Positions 7,666 through 15,648 of a stretch of DNA of 23,983 nucleotides are shown piece after piece; the stretch's first letter is position 1; each line of letters opens with the position of its first letter. This stretch comes from an uncultured Ilumatobacter sp. (lineage in GTDB: Bacteria; Actinomycetota; Acidimicrobiia; Acidimicrobiales; Ilumatobacteraceae), in NCBI GenBank assembly GCA_938091165.1, contig CALKNK010000041.1:1-23983 (forward strand), in the 5' to 3' direction. The notes under the pieces were generated by a model. That model saw nothing but the letters and a program-made list of their open reading frames with translations, was not told the DNA's origin and made no database searches. Made by a program: the position numbers and the translations under genes.

Positions 7666-8334
7666 CTAGAGCGACAGTTTCGACGCCGCCGCGTGATCGA
7701 GAAACAAGGTCGTCCCCGAGCGACGGACGTGAGTTACCGGAATAGATCGGTCCCGATCGAGCCATCGCCGGACCATTGCCGACTCTGCCTTTCCTGTGAC
7801 CAGAATCAATCGGCTGCGCGCCTGGTTGATTGGCGCCGGGGTCAGCGTCATTCGGCCACGACCGTTGAAATCACCGACCATTGCCACCGGATTCTGGCTA
7901 CTGACCACGGTGGCATCACAATGCGGCGAAGGCGGCCACGAAGCGGTGTGGCCGTCATGGCCTAAGGCAAGGTGGACGGCGTCGAACCGTGCGGGCAAAC
8001 CGTCGGCGTACCGCAAGGCGGCCATCGCAAGGTCATCGCCCCCGACTGGCATGAGCTGTGTCCTACCCGGAACAAACCACAGTTGCGTTGCGTTGCGATC
8101 CTCATGTCCGTCGGGGGCTACTCGCTCATCAACCTGCCAAATCGTCAGCTGACCCCAGTTGAGGTCCTCGTGCACCAGTGCTGCGAGCATGGACGGTGCA
8201 GTCAAGCCTCCGCTGACAGCCAGTGACGCCGAGCCTCGGCGACGGGTTGCGACGCGTAGTCGCACAGCAAGCGACCGAGCGACGTCGCCAGCCGGGTCTT
8301 CGGAAATGCGCACCGACACGGCTCCGAACTTCAC
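7666..8334 (-). CDS. pgl: 6-phosphogluconolactonase
   Basis: This enzyme hydrolyses 6-phosphogluconolactone to 6-phosphogluconate, the second step of the oxidative pentose-phosphate pathway. Family marks are LAVSGGLTAPSMLAAL (phosphate-binding loop), WQVDERVAP, the catalytic-region LALGHDGHTAS, and TLTPAPINQARSRLILVTGK near the C-terminus. The frame is open up to a TTG at 8445 (259 codons). Homology by pattern, however, begins only around VKFGAVSVRISEDP, so I chose the GTG at 8334, giving 222 residues; AGG precedes it closely. TTG 8403, with GAGGGG upstream, is another option. It sits directly before pgi. In many actinobacteria it follows zwf and opcA, which are not here. A 14-base palindrome lies upstream. 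Confidence 0.88.
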   Translation of the reverse strand: MKFGAVSVRISEDPAGDVARSLAVRLRVATRRRGSASLAVSGGLTAPSMLAALVHEDLNWGQLTIWQVDERVAPDGHEDRNATQLWFVPGRTQLMPVGGDDLAMAALRYADGLPARFDAVHLALGHDGHTASWPPSPHCDATVVSSQNPVAMVGDFNGRGRMTLTPAPINQARSRLILVTGKAESAMVRRWLDRDRSIPVTHVRRSGTTLFLDHAAASKLSL

Positions 8335-8464
8335 GACCTGCACGCGAGCTGCCACGTCTTGACCGTAGTTCGAGTTAGTCCGCTCATCCCTGCCAACGTC
8401 CAAAATCCCCTCGACCGAAACCGATCGACCATGTTGAACCTGCAATCCTCAATGACGATTCTCA

Positions 8465-8478
8465 TGCTTATTTAAGCA
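8465..8478. promoter_or_regulatory. Palindrome (6-2-6) between pgl and rarD, possible operator
   Basis: The perfect inverted repeat tgctta-tt-taagca lies in the divergent control region between pgl (minus) and the RarD-like gene (plus), an AT-rich island in GC-rich surroundings. On the minus strand the TAAATA within it could also serve as part of a -10 element. Its role is inferred from symmetry and position only. Confidence 0.3.
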
Positions 8479-8607
8479 AGACCCTCGACACTCGTCTGAG
8501 ATGCACAGCACGATCTGCGACCGACGCTGCAGATTCGGCATTTACCGCTGAGTTGGTTGGGCTAGGTGGACACTGACTGGTGGCAATGAGGGTTTGGCTA
8601 ATACGGT

Positions 8608-9531
8608 GTGGCGGTGAGCGAGGACCGAGAGCGCAACGGCGTGCGCGTTGGAATCGCTGCCTACCTCATCTGGGGCTTGCTTACCGTTTACTGGAAACAG
8701 CTGAATGCTTTCGACGCACTTGAGCTCATCGGATGGCGGATGCTCACTGCCGCCGTCGTGATGGTGGCGATCACAACGGTCCGTGGAACATGGTCCGCTT
8801 TAAGCGTCGCATTCCATTCGAAGGCGATCATCAGACGTCTGGTGGTCGCAGCGCTGCTCCTCAGCGCCAACTGGGGAAGTTACGTGTGGGCGGTCGTCAA
8901 CGACCGAGTGATCGAAACAGCGCTGGGCTACTTCATCGCGCCACTTGCCACTATGGCGATCGGCGTGTTCGTTCTGGGGGAACGCCCCAACAACGCGCAG
9001 CGCATCGCATTTGGCTGCGCATCGGTTGCGGTCGTGATTCTTACGGTGGGCGCCGGACGACCTCCCTGGATATCTCTCGTCCTTGCTGCGACGTGGAGCT
9101 GCTACGCCTTAGCTAAACGCAACATCCCACTTGGAGCAATCGACAGTCTGACCGGTGAGACCCTTGTTCTGTTCCTCCCTGCCCTCGGTCTCGTCATTGC
9201 GTTGTCAAGCCGCAGCGGCAGTGCCATTGACATCGCATCAAGCACCGAGTGGGTGTTCCTTCTCGGCACCGGATTGATCACCGCCGTTCCCCTCATGTTG
9301 TTTGCATCAGCCGCCCAATCAATTCCGTTCACCCTCCTCGGACCTTTGAACCTGTTGGTGCCCGTCATCAACTTTGGGCTTGGCTGGGCCATCTATGACG
9401 AACCGATGCCACTCAACCGGCTGATCGGCTTTGCGTTCGTGTGGATGGCGTTGCTCGTTGTGATGACCAGCCGAGTCCGCGACGCCCACCGTCGCTCTCG
9501 AGTCGGCGACACCCCGGTCACAGCCCAGTAG
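8608..9531 (+). CDS. rarD: RarD-like EamA/DMT-superfamily membrane transporter
   Basis: This 307-residue integral membrane protein has about ten hydrophobic segments in two EamA-type halves. It begins NGVRVGIAAYLIWGLLTVYW, a stretch typical of the RarD (chloramphenicol-sensitivity) branch of the drug/metabolite transporter superfamily. ANWGSYVWAVVNDRVIETALGYFIAPL (given as the stretch around residues 87-113) is likewise characteristic. Substrate and direction are not known for most RarD proteins. The GTG at 8608 was chosen as the first usable start; GTG at 8614 is equally possible, and no good Shine-Dalgarno sequence is seen. Two small lipoprotein genes follow on the same strand, the first after 10 bases, suggesting a short operon. 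Confidence 0.88.
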   Translation: MAVSEDRERNGVRVGIAAYLIWGLLTVYWKQLNAFDALELIGWRMLTAAVVMVAITTVRGTWSALSVAFHSKAIIRRLVVAALLLSANWGSYVWAVVNDRVIETALGYFIAPLATMAIGVFVLGERPNNAQRIAFGCASVAVVILTVGAGRPPWISLVLAATWSCYALAKRNIPLGAIDSLTGETLVLFLPALGLVIALSSRSGSAIDIASSTEWVFLLGTGLITAVPLMLFASAAQSIPFTLLGPLNLLVPVINFGLGWAIYDEPMPLNRLIGFAFVWMALLVVMTSRVRDAHRRSRVGDTPVTAQ

Positions 9532-9541
9532 CTTTGGCCTG

Positions 9542-9838
9542 ATGAACTCACGGCACGTCGTTCGTCTTCTGTGCGGAGCTGGGTCCGTGGTCGTGCTCGC
9601 CAGCTGTTTCACATCAACGGCCAACTTCAAGTCCGCAGCTGAATCGTTTATAGCCGAGCAGGTGTCCGAACAGATTGAGACGACTTTGACCAACGTCAAC
9701 TGTGTTGCACCCATTAACCGAGACATTGGTACGAGATTCACTTGTCAGGCCGTCGACGAAGCCGGTGCCGTCTGGGAGTTTGACAACGTCATCGAAGCCG
9801 AAGGCAAGTTCACGGTAAACATCTCCCGCCGCCCCTGA
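9542..9838 (+). CDS. Small DUF4333-type lipoprotein
   Basis: This 98-residue protein has a lipoprotein signal: RHVVR, then a hydrophobic stretch, then the lipobox L-A-S-C with C22 as lipidation site. The mature part contains the pattern C-x-(A/P)...GTRFTCQAVDEAG...F, as in DUF4333 proteins of actinobacterial envelopes, where two cysteines probably form a disulfide. The function of that family is unknown. The gene starts 10 bases after the RarD stop and is probably co-transcribed with it. DUF4333 domains are often fused to a membrane anchor; here the domain stands alone on a lipid anchor outside the membrane. Confidence 0.75.
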   Translation: MNSRHVVRLLCGAGSVVVLASCFTSTANFKSAAESFIAEQVSEQIETTLTNVNCVAPINRDIGTRFTCQAVDEAGAVWEFDNVIEAEGKFTVNISRRP

Positions 9839-9915
9839 GCCGTGACGCTGGCTTCGGTCAGCCTCTTAACGCCACATCAGTAGACATCTCCGTCGCCACC
9901 GAACAAGGAAACCTA

Positions 9916-10176
9916 ATGAAGAGCAAACTTGCTGCCGCTATCGCCCTCAGCACACTTGCGCTGACAGCTTGCGGTGGGGTCAATCGTGATGGAACTCGAG
10001 AAAAGTTCATCGCCGACATTGAAATGATTGGCGGCACCGTTGACAGTGACTGCGTGGACGAAGTGTTCACGGGTTACAGCGATAGGGAAATCAAGGCACT
10101 CTCAGAGGGTGGGAACGACGAACGTTCGGTCTCGCTAGCGACCGAGCTTCTCTCGTGCACAGACCTCCGCAGCTGA
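9916..10176 (+). CDS. Small lipoprotein of unknown function
   Basis: This 86-residue secreted lipoprotein begins MKSKLAAAIALSTLALTAC, with a textbook signal peptide and lipobox L-T-A-C at C19. A Shine-Dalgarno sequence AAGGAAA lies about 6 bases before the ATG. The mature part is short and mildly acidic. It has two further cysteines, C46 (DSDCVDEVF) and C81 (LLSCTDL), that could pair across it. I do not recognise the family. The DCVDEVF...SDREIKAL...LSC arrangement resembles small helical envelope proteins of actinobacteria, but that is an impression. It follows the DUF4333 lipoprotein by 77 bases and precedes the convergent-gene hairpin. Confidence 0.7.
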   Translation: MKSKLAAAIALSTLALTACGGVNRDGTREKFIADIEMIGGTVDSDCVDEVFTGYSDREIKALSEGGNDERSVSLATELLSCTDLRS

Positions 10177-10247
10177 TGTGACAACAGGGTGTAGGCGGCC
10201 CAGTTGCACACTGATTAGCTGACCCAGCTAGGTCCCCCCAGACGCGA

Positions 10248-10293
10248 ACGAGCCGGTCGCCTTCTCGATATTCCGAGAGAGCGACCGGCTCGT
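10248..10293. terminator. Strong hairpin between convergent genes, likely bidirectional terminator
   Basis: Perfect 13-base arms, acgagccggtcgc (10248-10260) and gcgaccggctcgt (10281-10293), enclose a 20-base loop that holds a second small stem (tctcg/cgaga). On the plus strand a short T-run (gtttt, to 10300) follows. It lies between the end of the plus-strand lipoprotein gene and the end of the minus-strand binding-protein gene. It should therefore stop the plus strand and possibly both. Confidence 0.8.
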
Positions 10294-10325
10294 CACGTTT
10301 TCAGCTGATCAGATCAGCGGGTTAC

Positions 10326-11825
10326 TCAGCTGGAGAAGGAACCGCCAGCGCCTTCGAAGTCGACCAGGTCACCGGTCGGCACGAAAGCGATTGCACCATC
10401 GACAATCGCGACTCGCTGCAGCTGTGCAGCCTCTGTCCAGTAAGCATCGTTGACGCCGTCAAGCTTCAGCGTGCCACCGAGCAGGGTGTCATTCGTGGTG
10501 TCAGCGTTCCAAACCGCCGCCATCAGGTTGACCCGGTTGAGTCCACCTTCCAGCGCCGCTGCATCGCGCAGAACGTCGACGAGGAACTCGCCGTACAGGA
10601 TGCCGGTCGAGTACGAGCCGTCGGCGCAGGTCACGTCGCCATACTCGGCGAGAATCGCTTCCACTTCCTGAATCTTCGGATCATCGGCGTACACGGGGTC
10701 ACCACAGATCTTGTTTGAGTTGGCCATGATCGGACCTGCGTCGTCTGCGCTCAGCGTCGCCACAGCGTCTTCAACAGGAGCGAAGAACGATGACAAGTTG
10801 TTGCAGGTGTACGACATGTAGGTCGTCGGACGCCATTCAGATCCAGCGAGCACTGCTGTTGACTGCGAGCAGAACTTCGACGTGGTACCTGCGAGGAACA
10901 CATCAGCACCGGTGGCGATGAGCGTGGTCATTTCGTTGGTGACGTCAGCTCCGGCCGGGTCGTGGAGCTGCTCGGAGACGACGTTAAGACCGGCGCATGA
11001 CTCTGAGTTATTGAGGGTCTGCTGGTAGGTCTTACCGAAGTCGTTGTTCATGATGAGCGCCGCAACGGTCGCATCCTCGCCGATGTTGGCCTTGACGTCG
11101 GCGCACCAGATCTCGGTCTCGGTGACGTAGTTCAAGATGTTGCCAACAGTCCACGGGAACTCTGCCGGATCGCCCCAGAAGGGGAAGCCTGACGAGTTAA
11201 ACAACTGCGGCACGCAGGCCTCATCGGTGATCGGACGGATGGCAAAGTTGATCGGCGTACCGATGTTGTGCGCCAGGGCGAACACGTCATCGGAGTCGAG
11301 CATTTCTTCGACGTTTGCCACGGCGCGGCCAGCTTCGTAGCCGTCGTCCTTTCCAACCCACACGAGGTCCTTGCCTTCGATCGGGTCTGTGGCGTTGATG
11401 TAATCGAAGTAAATCTTCATGCCTTCGCCGATGGCACCAAATGCAGCGAGTGCACCTGACTGCGGCAGTGTCTGGCCGATACGGATCTCGTCGCCATCAA
11501 CACCTTGCAGCGGGTCCCAGTCGTCCGGGCAGTCGCCAAGTGCGAGCGTGGTGCCAGCAGCAACCTCGACGTCTCCTTCGAGTGCCAGGGCTTCTGCTGC
11601 GGGCTCTTCAGCAGGCTCTTCAGCAGGCTCTTCAGCAGGCTCTTCAGCAGGCTCTTCAGCAGGCTCTTCAGCAGGCTCTTCAGCAGGCTCTTCAGCAGGC
11701 TCTTCAGCCGGTGCCTCTGCCGGTGCCTCGGTGGAGGCCGGTTCGTCGTCGCTGCCGCATGCCGCAAAGATCAGGCCAGCGGCCATGAGTCCTGCTACGG
11801 AGCGCTTGATACGTGATGTTCGCAT
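10326..11825 (-). CDS. Branched-chain amino-acid-type ABC transporter substrate-binding lipoprotein
   Basis: This 499-residue lipoprotein has a signal peptide MRTSRIKRSVAGLMAAGLIF with lipobox F-A-A-C at C23. A flexible Glu/Pro/Ala linker of nine EEPA units (about residues 41-80) follows, then a periplasmic-binding-protein type 1 domain of the Leu/Ile/Val family (IRIGQTLPQSGALAAFGAIG onward, to the end). The anchored protein captures the ligand outside the membrane and hands it to LivH/LivM. The ligand could be branched-chain amino acids or another amino acid, amide or urea. The frame is open to 11909, but ATG 11825 has GGGAG just upstream and begins the signal peptide exactly. It is the last gene of the liv unit, 143 bases after livM. 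The linker DNA is a 12-bp tandem repeat. Confidence 0.93.
   Translation of the reverse strand: MRTSRIKRSVAGLMAAGLIFAACGSDDEPASTEAPAEAPAEEPAEEPAEEPAEEPAEEPAEEPAEEPAEEPAEEPAAEALALEGDVEVAAGTTLALGDCPDDWDPLQGVDGDEIRIGQTLPQSGALAAFGAIGEGMKIYFDYINATDPIEGKDLVWVGKDDGYEAGRAVANVEEMLDSDDVFALAHNIGTPINFAIRPITDEACVPQLFNSSGFPFWGDPAEFPWTVGNILNYVTETEIWCADVKANIGEDATVAALIMNNDFGKTYQQTLNNSESCAGLNVVSEQLHDPAGADVTNEMTTLIATGADVFLAGTTSKFCSQSTAVLAGSEWRPTTYMSYTCNNLSSFFAPVEDAVATLSADDAGPIMANSNKICGDPVYADDPKIQEVEAILAEYGDVTCADGSYSTGILYGEFLVDVLRDAAALEGGLNRVNLMAAVWNADTTNDTLLGGTLKLDGVNDAYWTEAAQLQRVAIVDGAIAFVPTGDLVDFEGAGGSFSS
11602..11709 (-). repeat. 12-bp tandem repeat, nine copies, coding for EEPA
   Basis: Nine consecutive 12-base units (plus strand ggctcttcagca) run without interruption. 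Eight are identical and the ninth differs in the last base. On the coding strand each unit reads GAAGAGCCTGCT, giving Glu-Glu-Pro-Ala. The lack of synonymous changes points to recent expansion by replication slippage, so copy number probably varies between strains without shifting the frame. Confidence 0.95.
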
Positions 11826-11968
11826 ATTCTCCCCTAGTTGTTGGTTGGCGCCGATTGCTCGGCATTTTTCGGCGAAACAGGAAAACCAATTCCGGCTGCG
11901 AAGCCGCAACTGTTATTTTCCTAATCACCGAGAACTTGTATTCGATGTTCAGATGTGACCGTAGTCGC
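11826..11968 (-). promoter_or_regulatory. Gap between livM and the binding-protein gene with two small hairpins
   Basis: This 143-base spacer contains cggct-gcga-agccg (11893-11906) and gccga-ttgc-tcggc (11850-11863). These stems could stabilise the 3' end of the binding-protein mRNA segment or partly separate its expression from livM. Binding proteins are often needed in excess over the permease. No confident promoter is visible. Confidence 0.3.
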
Positions 11969-13243
11969 TCAGCCGTCGTCTGCGGTGGTTGGAGTGGCCG
12001 TCGAGCCGTCAGTTGTTGGGGCCTCGATTGCGTCCGTTGATCCGGCTTGCGGTGCGGTATTGCCAGCCGACATAGCGAGCTCCGGGGTCTGCGGTATGAC
12101 CTGGACGATGCGACCGCGTATCTGTCGAATGCCGGAGACAACACCGCCCGGCAGAACGAAGGTCACCACAATCAGACCAATGCCAAGGATTAACCCGCCA
12201 GTCGGACCCTGCAACCAGCGTTCCGGCACCAACGGAAGATTTTGAGTTGAAGAGGCCCAGTCTGGAATAAAGGCGATGACTAGTCCACCGACAACCGCTC
12301 CTGACAAGGTGCCAACACCTCCAACGACCATACCAACGACGAACAGAATGGAAATCAGCTGAGTGAAGTCACCTTCAGACGCAATCCCGAGCTCAGCGAC
12401 GTAAATCATGCCGCCCACACCACCAAGAGCTGATGCCACACCAAATGACATCACCTTGTTAAACGCCAAGCTCATGCCATTAACTGCAGCGCTCGTTTCG
12501 TTGTCGCGGATGGCTCGGATGGCCCGGCCCGGCCGGCTCTTAATCAAATTGCTCGCCATTTTAAAGCAAATGACGGCGAGGATTGTCATTAAGAAGAACG
12601 TCCAGACGCGCTGCTCCTGCTTGCTGGACAGCCCCTCTCCATCGCCAAAGTACTGACCAACGAGCGGAATCGTGTGAAGCGCATCGACGATGGCATCAAG
12701 CGGCAACCAGCTGGGCGGAATGAAGTCTGAGTCGACCTGTTTGCCCGCAGCACCACCGGTGTACGGAAGTAACACGTCAAGTTTGATCAACGACGGGAAA
12801 ATCGCCGCCAGACCCAACGTGACCAGAGCCAGGTACAGGCCCTTAATGCGCAGGGCCGGGATACCGAAAAGCAACCCGAACAGGAAGCACACCGGAACCA
12901 CCACAAGCAGCGAGGTGAACCACGCCCAGTTGTGGTCGGCGACCAACCAGGCTGCGATATAAGCGCCGGTACCAAAAAAGAACCCTTGGCCAAGCGAAAG
13001 TTGGCCAGTGAATCCCGCCACAACTTGGAGTCCCAAAATCGCGACCATGAACGAGATCGACTTGGTAACACGCGTGATACTCAACTTGTAGTCATTATCG
13101 AAAAGGGTAAGTGACCCAGTGTCGTTGTACGCAAATGCAACGATCACGATCAGCAATGCGAGGACCGCAAAACCAAAAAACTTATAGATTCGGTAGCTGC
13201 CAGTTCCTTCGGTAAATACGAATTTCGGTGATGATGTAGCCAT
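11969..13243 (-). CDS. livM: Branched-chain amino-acid-type ABC permease LivM
   Basis: This 424-residue integral membrane subunit has about ten hydrophobic segments and the LivM core: LQVVAGFTGQLSLGQGFFFG near residues 72-91, FGIPALRIKGLYLALVTLGL near 131-150, and GRAIRAIRDNETSAAVNG (the cytoplasmic coupling region) near 246-263. It pairs with LivH to form the translocation path. After the last membrane segment there is a roughly 55-residue Ala/Thr/Pro-rich tail (from about QTPELAMSAGNTAP), longer than usual and of low complexity. The ATG at 13243 has AGGAAGGA in front and follows livH by 11 bases. Confidence 0.93.
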   Translation of the reverse strand: MATSSPKFVFTEGTGSYRIYKFFGFAVLALLIVIVAFAYNDTGSLTLFDNDYKLSITRVTKSISFMVAILGLQVVAGFTGQLSLGQGFFFGTGAYIAAWLVADHNWAWFTSLLVVVPVCFLFGLLFGIPALRIKGLYLALVTLGLAAIFPSLIKLDVLLPYTGGAAGKQVDSDFIPPSWLPLDAIVDALHTIPLVGQYFGDGEGLSSKQEQRVWTFFLMTILAVICFKMASNLIKSRPGRAIRAIRDNETSAAVNGMSLAFNKVMSFGVASALGGVGGMIYVAELGIASEGDFTQLISILFVVGMVVGGVGTLSGAVVGGLVIAFIPDWASSTQNLPLVPERWLQGPTGGLILGIGLIVVTFVLPGGVVSGIRQIRGRIVQVIPQTPELAMSAGNTAPQAGSTDAIEAPTTDGSTATPTTADDG

Positions 13244-13254
13244 GGCTTCCTTCC

Positions 13255-14145
13255 TCAGACCCGTTCAACCCGTGGCGTTCCGAAGAGCCCCGAAGGTTTG
13301 AAAAGCAAGACCAACATGAGTACCACCACTGCGGCCATCAAGCTGAGCTCGCTCGGAACGCCGAGATACGGAACGGCAATCGACTGAACAAGACCGATGG
13401 CCAGACCACCAACGATCGCGCCGCCGAGGCTGTCGAGACCACCAAGTGCAGCAGCCGAAACTGCGAAAATAAGCCCAGTCACCATTACCTGCGGCTCCAG
13501 TTGACGGAACGGCGATGCCACGAACACGCATACACCGAGGGTTCCGACTGCAGCAGCGATCGCCCAACCGAATTGGAGCGTTGGTCCCACCTTGATTCCT
13601 ACAAGCTCGCTCGACTCGAGATTCGAAGACACGGCGCGGAAAGCGAGCCCGACCTTCGTCTTGTTAAGGAGCAAGGTAAGGCCTCCAGCAACAACCATGA
13701 TGGTTGCCATGGTGCCGACTGTGTACCAAGAAAGTGTCGCACTGCCATACGTCAGTGCGTTGCCTGACGGGAAGAGTTCGGGAAAGGCTCGTGGGTCAAA
13801 GCGCCAGACAATGCCAGCAAGCGCATTGATCCCTAAAAACAATCCAAGGGTGATGATGACCAGCGGAAGGTGATCCGCAGGATCAAAAGGCCGAATGAGC
13901 GTCCGCTCGATGCCTGCCGCACACACGGCGGTGATAACCATCGAACCGATAACGGCCCCCCACATCGGAATACCTTGTTCGGTCGCCAGCACGAGGGCGA
14001 TAAACCCACCGAACATTGCGAACTCACCCTGGGCGAAATTGATCAGCGTGGTTGCTTTAAAGATCATGACAAGGGCCATGGCGATCAATGCGTAGGTAGC
14101 ACCGTTCGACAGGCCATCTGAGATGCGATTGAGAAAGAGTTCCAT
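13255..14145 (-). CDS. livH: Branched-chain amino-acid-type ABC permease LivH
   Basis: This 296-residue membrane subunit of the importer begins LNRISDGLSNGATYALIAMAL and continues LINFAQGEFAMFGGFIAL, the signature start of LivH proteins. The coupling helix region VGLAFRAVSSNLESSELVGI is near residue 165-185, and the C-terminal part includes AVSAAALGGLDSLGGAIVGG. Eight or so membrane segments are expected. The ATG at 14145 has GGGAGA upstream and stands 13 bases after livF. It forms a heterodimeric channel with LivM. Confidence 0.94.
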   Translation of the reverse strand: MELFLNRISDGLSNGATYALIAMALVMIFKATTLINFAQGEFAMFGGFIALVLATEQGIPMWGAVIGSMVITAVCAAGIERTLIRPFDPADHLPLVIITLGLFLGINALAGIVWRFDPRAFPELFPSGNALTYGSATLSWYTVGTMATIMVVAGGLTLLLNKTKVGLAFRAVSSNLESSELVGIKVGPTLQFGWAIAAAVGTLGVCVFVASPFRQLEPQVMVTGLIFAVSAAALGGLDSLGGAIVGGLAIGLVQSIAVPYLGVPSELSLMAAVVVLMLVLLFKPSGLFGTPRVERV

Positions 14146-14158
14146 GTGATGTCTCCCG

Positions 14159-14890
14159 TCAGACCCCGAGGTAGGCCTTGCGAATAGCGTCGTCGTTGAT
14201 CAGTTCATCGGCTGGACCCTCGGTGAAGATCTCGCCTGATTCCAGGACATAACCCCGGTCACCAATGCCGAGCGCCAACTGGGCGTTCTGTTCAACGACC
14301 AACATCGTCGTGCCGGTTTCTTTGTTGATTTCAGCAAAGCGCTCAAACAATTCTGCGACGATGATTGGAGCAAGACCCAGGGAGGGTTCATCGAGAAGCA
14401 GCAGACTCGGGCGTGACATCAGCGCTCGGGACACTGCGAGCATTTGTTGTTCGCCTCCCGATAGCGAACCAGCGCGCTGATTTTTGCGTTCCCCTAGAAC
14501 AGGGTAGACGCCGAACCATTTGTCGATGTCGGCGTCGACTTCATTGTCGTCGCGGATGTAGGCGCCAACTCGAAGGTTGTCTTCGACTGACAGTTCAGGG
14601 AGCGTGCCACGTCCCTGCGGCACATGGGCCACGCCCTTGCGGACGAGGTCGGGAGCCTTGGCGTTGCTAATATCTTCGCCCCTCAGCTCGATCGAGCCGC
14701 TCCGCTGGATCATGCCAGACACCGCCCGCAGCGTTGTGGTTTTACCGGCACCATTGGCACCAAGAATGATGACAATCTCACCGTCTGAAACGTGAAAGTC
14801 CAATCCGTGCAGAACTTGGATCTGGCCGTATCCACCCCTGAGACCCTTGACGTCAAGGACAAGGTCGGTTGTTGTGCTGCTGTCGCTCAT
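14159..14890 (-). CDS. livF: ABC transporter ATP-binding protein LivF
   Basis: This 243-residue nucleotide-binding subunit has Walker A GANGAGKT at 44-51, the Q-loop at PQGRGTLPELSVEDNL, the ABC signature LSGGEQ at 143-148, Walker B LLLLDEP at 163-169, and a switch region VVEQNA. This plan is that of LivF. It hydrolyses ATP on the inner face of the membrane to drive uptake through LivHM. The ATG overlaps the livG stop as ATGA (14887-14890), so the two ATPases are translationally coupled, as expected for partners needed in equal amounts. Confidence 0.95.
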   Translation of the reverse strand: MSDSSTTTDLVLDVKGLRGGYGQIQVLHGLDFHVSDGEIVIILGANGAGKTTTLRAVSGMIQRSGSIELRGEDISNAKAPDLVRKGVAHVPQGRGTLPELSVEDNLRVGAYIRDDNEVDADIDKWFGVYPVLGERKNQRAGSLSGGEQQMLAVSRALMSRPSLLLLDEPSLGLAPIIVAELFERFAEINKETGTTMLVVEQNAQLALGIGDRGYVLESGEIFTEGPADELINDDAIRKAYLGV

Positions 14891-15648
14891 GCGGGTGCCC
14901 CCAAGTAGGCCTCGATCACAGCGGGATCTTCCTGCACAGAAGCAGGAAGCCCCTCAGCAATCTTGCGACCAAAGTCGAGAACTACAACGTTCTCAGAGAT
15001 GCTCATCACGAGTCCCATGTGGTGCTCAACGAGAAGGATGGTCAGGTCGTAGTCAGTTCGAATTTTCTGAATCACGATGGACAATTCGTCGACCTCGCTG
15101 TGGGTGAGACCGGTTGCTGGTTCGTCCAGCATCAAAAGTTTGGGGTGGCCGATCAGGCAACGGGCGAGTTCGATGCGCTTGAGCGTGCCGTACGGCAGGC
15201 CGGCGCATTGCTGGAATGCAACGTTTGCAAGTCCGAGGTCCGTCAGGATCGTGAATGCCTCTGAGGCCAGCCTCTTCTCTTCTTTTTTCCGGCCAACGTT
15301 GAGCATCGCAGACCCGAAGTTCTGCTTGCTGCGCACATGGGCACCGGCCATCACATTTTCTATAACGGTCATTCGAGGCCAGAGCGCCAGGTTCTGGAAC
15401 GTCCGGAAGATGCCGGTCTCAGCAATCAGGTGGGGCGGCGTCTGCAGCAGATTAACATCATTGAAGCGCAGTGTCCCCGCCGTCGGATCATAGATACGAC
15501 TGATCACGTTGAACATTGTTGTCTTGCCCGCACCGTTGGGCCCGATAAGGCCGCAGATCTGGCCTTCCTCAATGCCGAAAGTCATGCCGCTGAGGGCAAC
15601 GATGCCTCCAAACCTGACTTCCACATCGTTCACTTCTAGTAGTGCCAT
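14887..15648 (-). CDS. livG: ABC transporter ATP-binding protein LivG
   Basis: This 253-residue partner ATPase has Walker A GPNGAGKTT at 36-44, the LivG-style signature LPYGTLK at 151-157 in place of LSGGQ, Walker B LLMLDEP at 171-177, and the switch histidine in LVEHHMGLV. The degenerate signature loop is normal for LivG. It is the first gene of the liv unit. The ATG at 15648 is preceded by AGAGGGGG at about 8 bases. The 220-base divergent region to its right should contain the operon promoter. Confidence 0.95.
   Translation of the reverse strand: MALLEVNDVEVRFGGIVALSGMTFGIEEGQICGLIGPNGAGKTTMFNVISRIYDPTAGTLRFNDVNLLQTPPHLIAETGIFRTFQNLALWPRMTVIENVMAGAHVRSKQNFGSAMLNVGRKKEEKRLASEAFTILTDLGLANVAFQQCAGLPYGTLKRIELARCLIGHPKLLMLDEPATGLTHSEVDELSIVIQKIRTDYDLTILLVEHHMGLVMSISENVVVLDFGRKIAEGLPASVQEDPAVIEAYLGAPA

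Noticed and set aside
11850..11863. Stem gccga-ttgc-tcggc followed by attttt on the plus strand, terminator-like
   Set aside because: No plus-strand gene ends nearby, and the stem is only five base pairs; on the transcribed minus strand there is no T-run after it.
11417..11958. Several long open frames on both strands across the 12-bp repeat (poly Ala-Gly-Ser, Leu-Lys-Ser and Phe-Ser-Arg-Leu types)
   Set aside because: A 12-base repeat without stops is open in most frames. Only the EEPA frame connects to a signal peptide and a binding-protein domain.
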